From Puniceicoccales bacterium (lineage in GTDB: Bacteria; Verrucomicrobiota; Verrucomicrobiia; Opitutales; JAIRKQ01), in NCBI GenBank assembly GCA_031270385.1, contig JAISXS010000066.1:1-5625 (forward strand): DNA of 5,625 bases, written 5' to 3'. This document shows, one piece after another, positions 4,375 to 5,625 of the stretch. Both the position numbers and the translations under genes were made by a program. Every line of letters begins with the position of its first letter. Position 1 is the stretch's first letter. The notes under the pieces were generated by a model. The model saw only the letters and a list, made by a program, of their open reading frames with translations, was not told where the DNA came from and made no database searches.

Positions 4375-4821
4375 TTAGCACTCCATTTGTTCATCTTTTG
4401 CCGCTTCTTCCGGCGTTATTACTCCATCGATTACGACATTTACCTTGCTTACACCGGTATTTGTCATCTTCGTAATGTGTTCCGCTATATTATGTTGTAT
4501 ATTTGCTGCTACGTTCGCAAGCTCACATCCAAATTTTAGCGTCACGCAAATGTCTATCATGTAATTGCCGAATTCGTCTTCGGAAATGTTAACCCCGTTG
4601 CTTGTCGATTTTTTGTTGGAGAAAAACGACGCAATGCCGTTTGCGAATCCGCGTTTCCCAACTGCCATTACGCCGCTTGTCTGCATGGCACTGAGGGTTG
4701 CTATGTTCGCAATTACGGAATGATTTATTTTTATTTCTCCCATGTTGCATACGGAATCGTCTGAAACAACTGGTATGGAAAAGGAAATATCCTTTTTACT
4801 TTCGTTTTTTTCGTTGGTCAT
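4375..4821 (-). CDS. Asp23/Gls24-family (DUF322) envelope stress response protein, 148 aa
   Basis: Member of the Asp23/Gls24 family, abundant cytoplasmic proteins that in Staphylococcus lie under the membrane bound to AmaP; the biochemical role is not settled. The domain spans about 28-135: GEIKINHSVIANIATLSAM (28-46), a GV turn (50-51), the beta-strand region NYMIDICVTLKFGCEL (86-101), then VAANIQHNIAEHITKMT (104-120) and VSKVNVVIDGV (124-134). A polar N-terminal extension of about 25 residues and a short acidic C-terminus flank it; no membrane segment. It starts 9 bp after the accC stop. No clear Shine-Dalgarno precedes the ATG at 4821 (ACCTATG context), so initiation may depend on ribosomes finishing accC. 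The AmaP-like gene follows 2 bp after the stop, supporting a functional pair. Confidence 0.88.
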   Translation of the reverse strand: MTNEKNESKKDISFSIPVVSDDSVCNMGEIKINHSVIANIATLSAMQTSGVMAVGKRGFANGIASFFSNKKSTSNGVNISEDEFGNYMIDICVTLKFGCELANVAANIQHNIAEHITKMTNTGVSKVNVVIDGVITPEEAAKDEQMEC

Positions 4822-4830
4822 AGGTAATGG

Positions 4831-5625
4831 CTAGCAGTTCTTGAATTCTAACGTATCCAACGGTGTCCTTTCAAGAAAATCTTCAACAAATTTCGTGGTG
4901 TAGTTCCCTGCCACGTACCCTTTGTCCATCATCACGGCACGGGCGAATGGAATTGTAGTCTTTACGCCGCGGATAAGGTATTCGCTCAGTGCACGGTACA
5001 TTGTTTTTATTGCCAATTCTCTGGTCTTTGCGGACGCTATCACTTTCGCAATCATGCTATCATAGTGCTGAGGAATTCTGTATCCAGCGTAAGCGTGGGA
5101 ATCGACTCGTATGCCATAGCCACCGGGTGAATAGTAAAGCGATATATCGCCAGGGCATGGTGCGAAATTTCCAGCTGGATTCTCGGCATTGATTCGGCAT
5201 TCGATGGCATGTTTGCATATTTTGACATTTTTTTGATCGATTGTCAACTTTTCGCCGGAAGCTATGAGAAGTTGCCATTTGACGATGTCGATATCCGCCA
5301 TTTCTTCGGTCACACAGTGTTCAACCTGTATGCGTGCATTCATCTCTATGAAATAATAATTCCCATTCTTATCGACTAAAAATTCCACTGTCCCTGCATT
5401 CTGGTAGCCACACTTTTCCGCGATCTTGATAGCCGCCTTTCCAATTTCGTTGCGCAATTTTTCCGATAAAAATGGCGATGGTGCCTCTTCGATCAACTTT
5501 TGGTAGCGTCTTTGGATCGAACAATCTCTGTCAAATATGTGTATTATTTTTCCGTGTTTGTCCGCGAGAATCTGAAATTCTACGTGGTGCGGGTCCTCGA
5601 CGTACTTTTCTACGTACACGGCGTC
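4831..5625 (-). CDS. accC: Biotin carboxylase subunit of acetyl-CoA carboxylase, C-terminal 264 codons (partial)
   Basis: AccC carboxylates the biotin on AccB using ATP and bicarbonate, the first half of the acetyl-CoA carboxylase reaction that starts fatty acid synthesis. The frame is open to the right edge, so the N-terminal ~185 residues and the start lie outside. In the fragment: HHVEFQILAD (13-22), SIQRRYQKLIEEAP (36-49), FIEMNARIQVEH (92-103) with metal- and ATP-binding Glu/Asn and catalytic Arg, HAIECRINAE (139-148), SPGGYGIRVDSH (166-177) and the C-terminal HYDSMIAKVI (187-196). The protein ends after the biotin carboxylase domain with no fused biotinyl domain, which argues for AccC over pyruvate or acyl-CoA carboxylase fusions. 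The usual EHPVTE reads EHCVTE (Cys104). An accB gene might be expected further right. Confidence 0.95.
   Translation of the reverse strand, partial: DAVYVEKYVEDPHHVEFQILADKHGKIIHIFDRDCSIQRRYQKLIEEAPSPFLSEKLRNEIGKAAIKIAEKCGYQNAGTVEFLVDKNGNYYFIEMNARIQVEHCVTEEMADIDIVKWQLLIASGEKLTIDQKNVKICKHAIECRINAENPAGNFAPCPGDISLYYSPGGYGIRVDSHAYAGYRIPQHYDSMIAKVIASAKTRELAIKTMYRALSEYLIRGVKTTIPFARAVMMDKGYVAGNYTTKFVEDFLERTPLDTLEFKNC

Noticed and set aside
4373..4381. GTG at 4381 as start of the AmaP-like gene
   Set aside because: It overlaps the Asp23 stop and has no Shine-Dalgarno, whereas the ATG at 4372 has GGAG at 8 bp.

Overview
The window looks like chromosomal DNA of a moderately AT-rich bacterium that makes meso-diaminopimelate and fatty acids. 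Its right half is a tight minus-strand gene cluster, and its left half carries mobile-element remains. The pairing of a stand-alone biotin carboxylase with an Asp23/Gls24-type protein and a membrane-anchored Asp23-like partner is best known from Firmicutes. I think it also occurs in some Verrucomicrobiota (Opitutia-like) genomes, but this is a weak guess and the window has no rRNA or other clean taxonomic marker.

Layout. Positions 1-204 hold the 5' end of an IS630-family insertion sequence: the first 51 codons of its transposase on the minus strand, then its terminal inverted repeat at 178-204. Positions 205-377 are non-coding and rich in inverted repeats, including a nested hairpin at 229-287 and a tRNA D-arm-like fragment. 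A 121-codon minus-strand gene of unknown function (378-743) has a good ribosome binding site. The next 300 bp (744-1045) contain no complete gene, only an open minus-strand frame without a start codon. A complete MATE-family transporter gene runs on the plus strand (1046-2410).

Between the MATE gene and the convergent dapF gene (2411-2795) lies an array of short modules bounded by TATA. Their 27-bp ends match the terminal repeat of the IS630 element at the left edge (20 of 27 for the best pair). They look like miniature non-autonomous relatives of that IS, and the last one overlaps the dapF stop codon.

On the minus strand, reading right to left, are accC (C-terminal 264 codons), an Asp23/Gls24 protein, an AmaP-like membrane-anchored Asp23-domain protein, and dapF. 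The gaps are 9, 2 and 38 bp, so they are probably one operon. It joins the biotin carboxylase step of fatty acid synthesis, a probable envelope-associated Asp23 pair, and the last step to meso-diaminopimelate.

The points most worth checking are the IS630-related module array, a DapF whose first catalytic cysteine is replaced by serine, and the Cys-rich acidic tail of the AmaP-like protein. I did not find a clear new defence or other multi-gene system.
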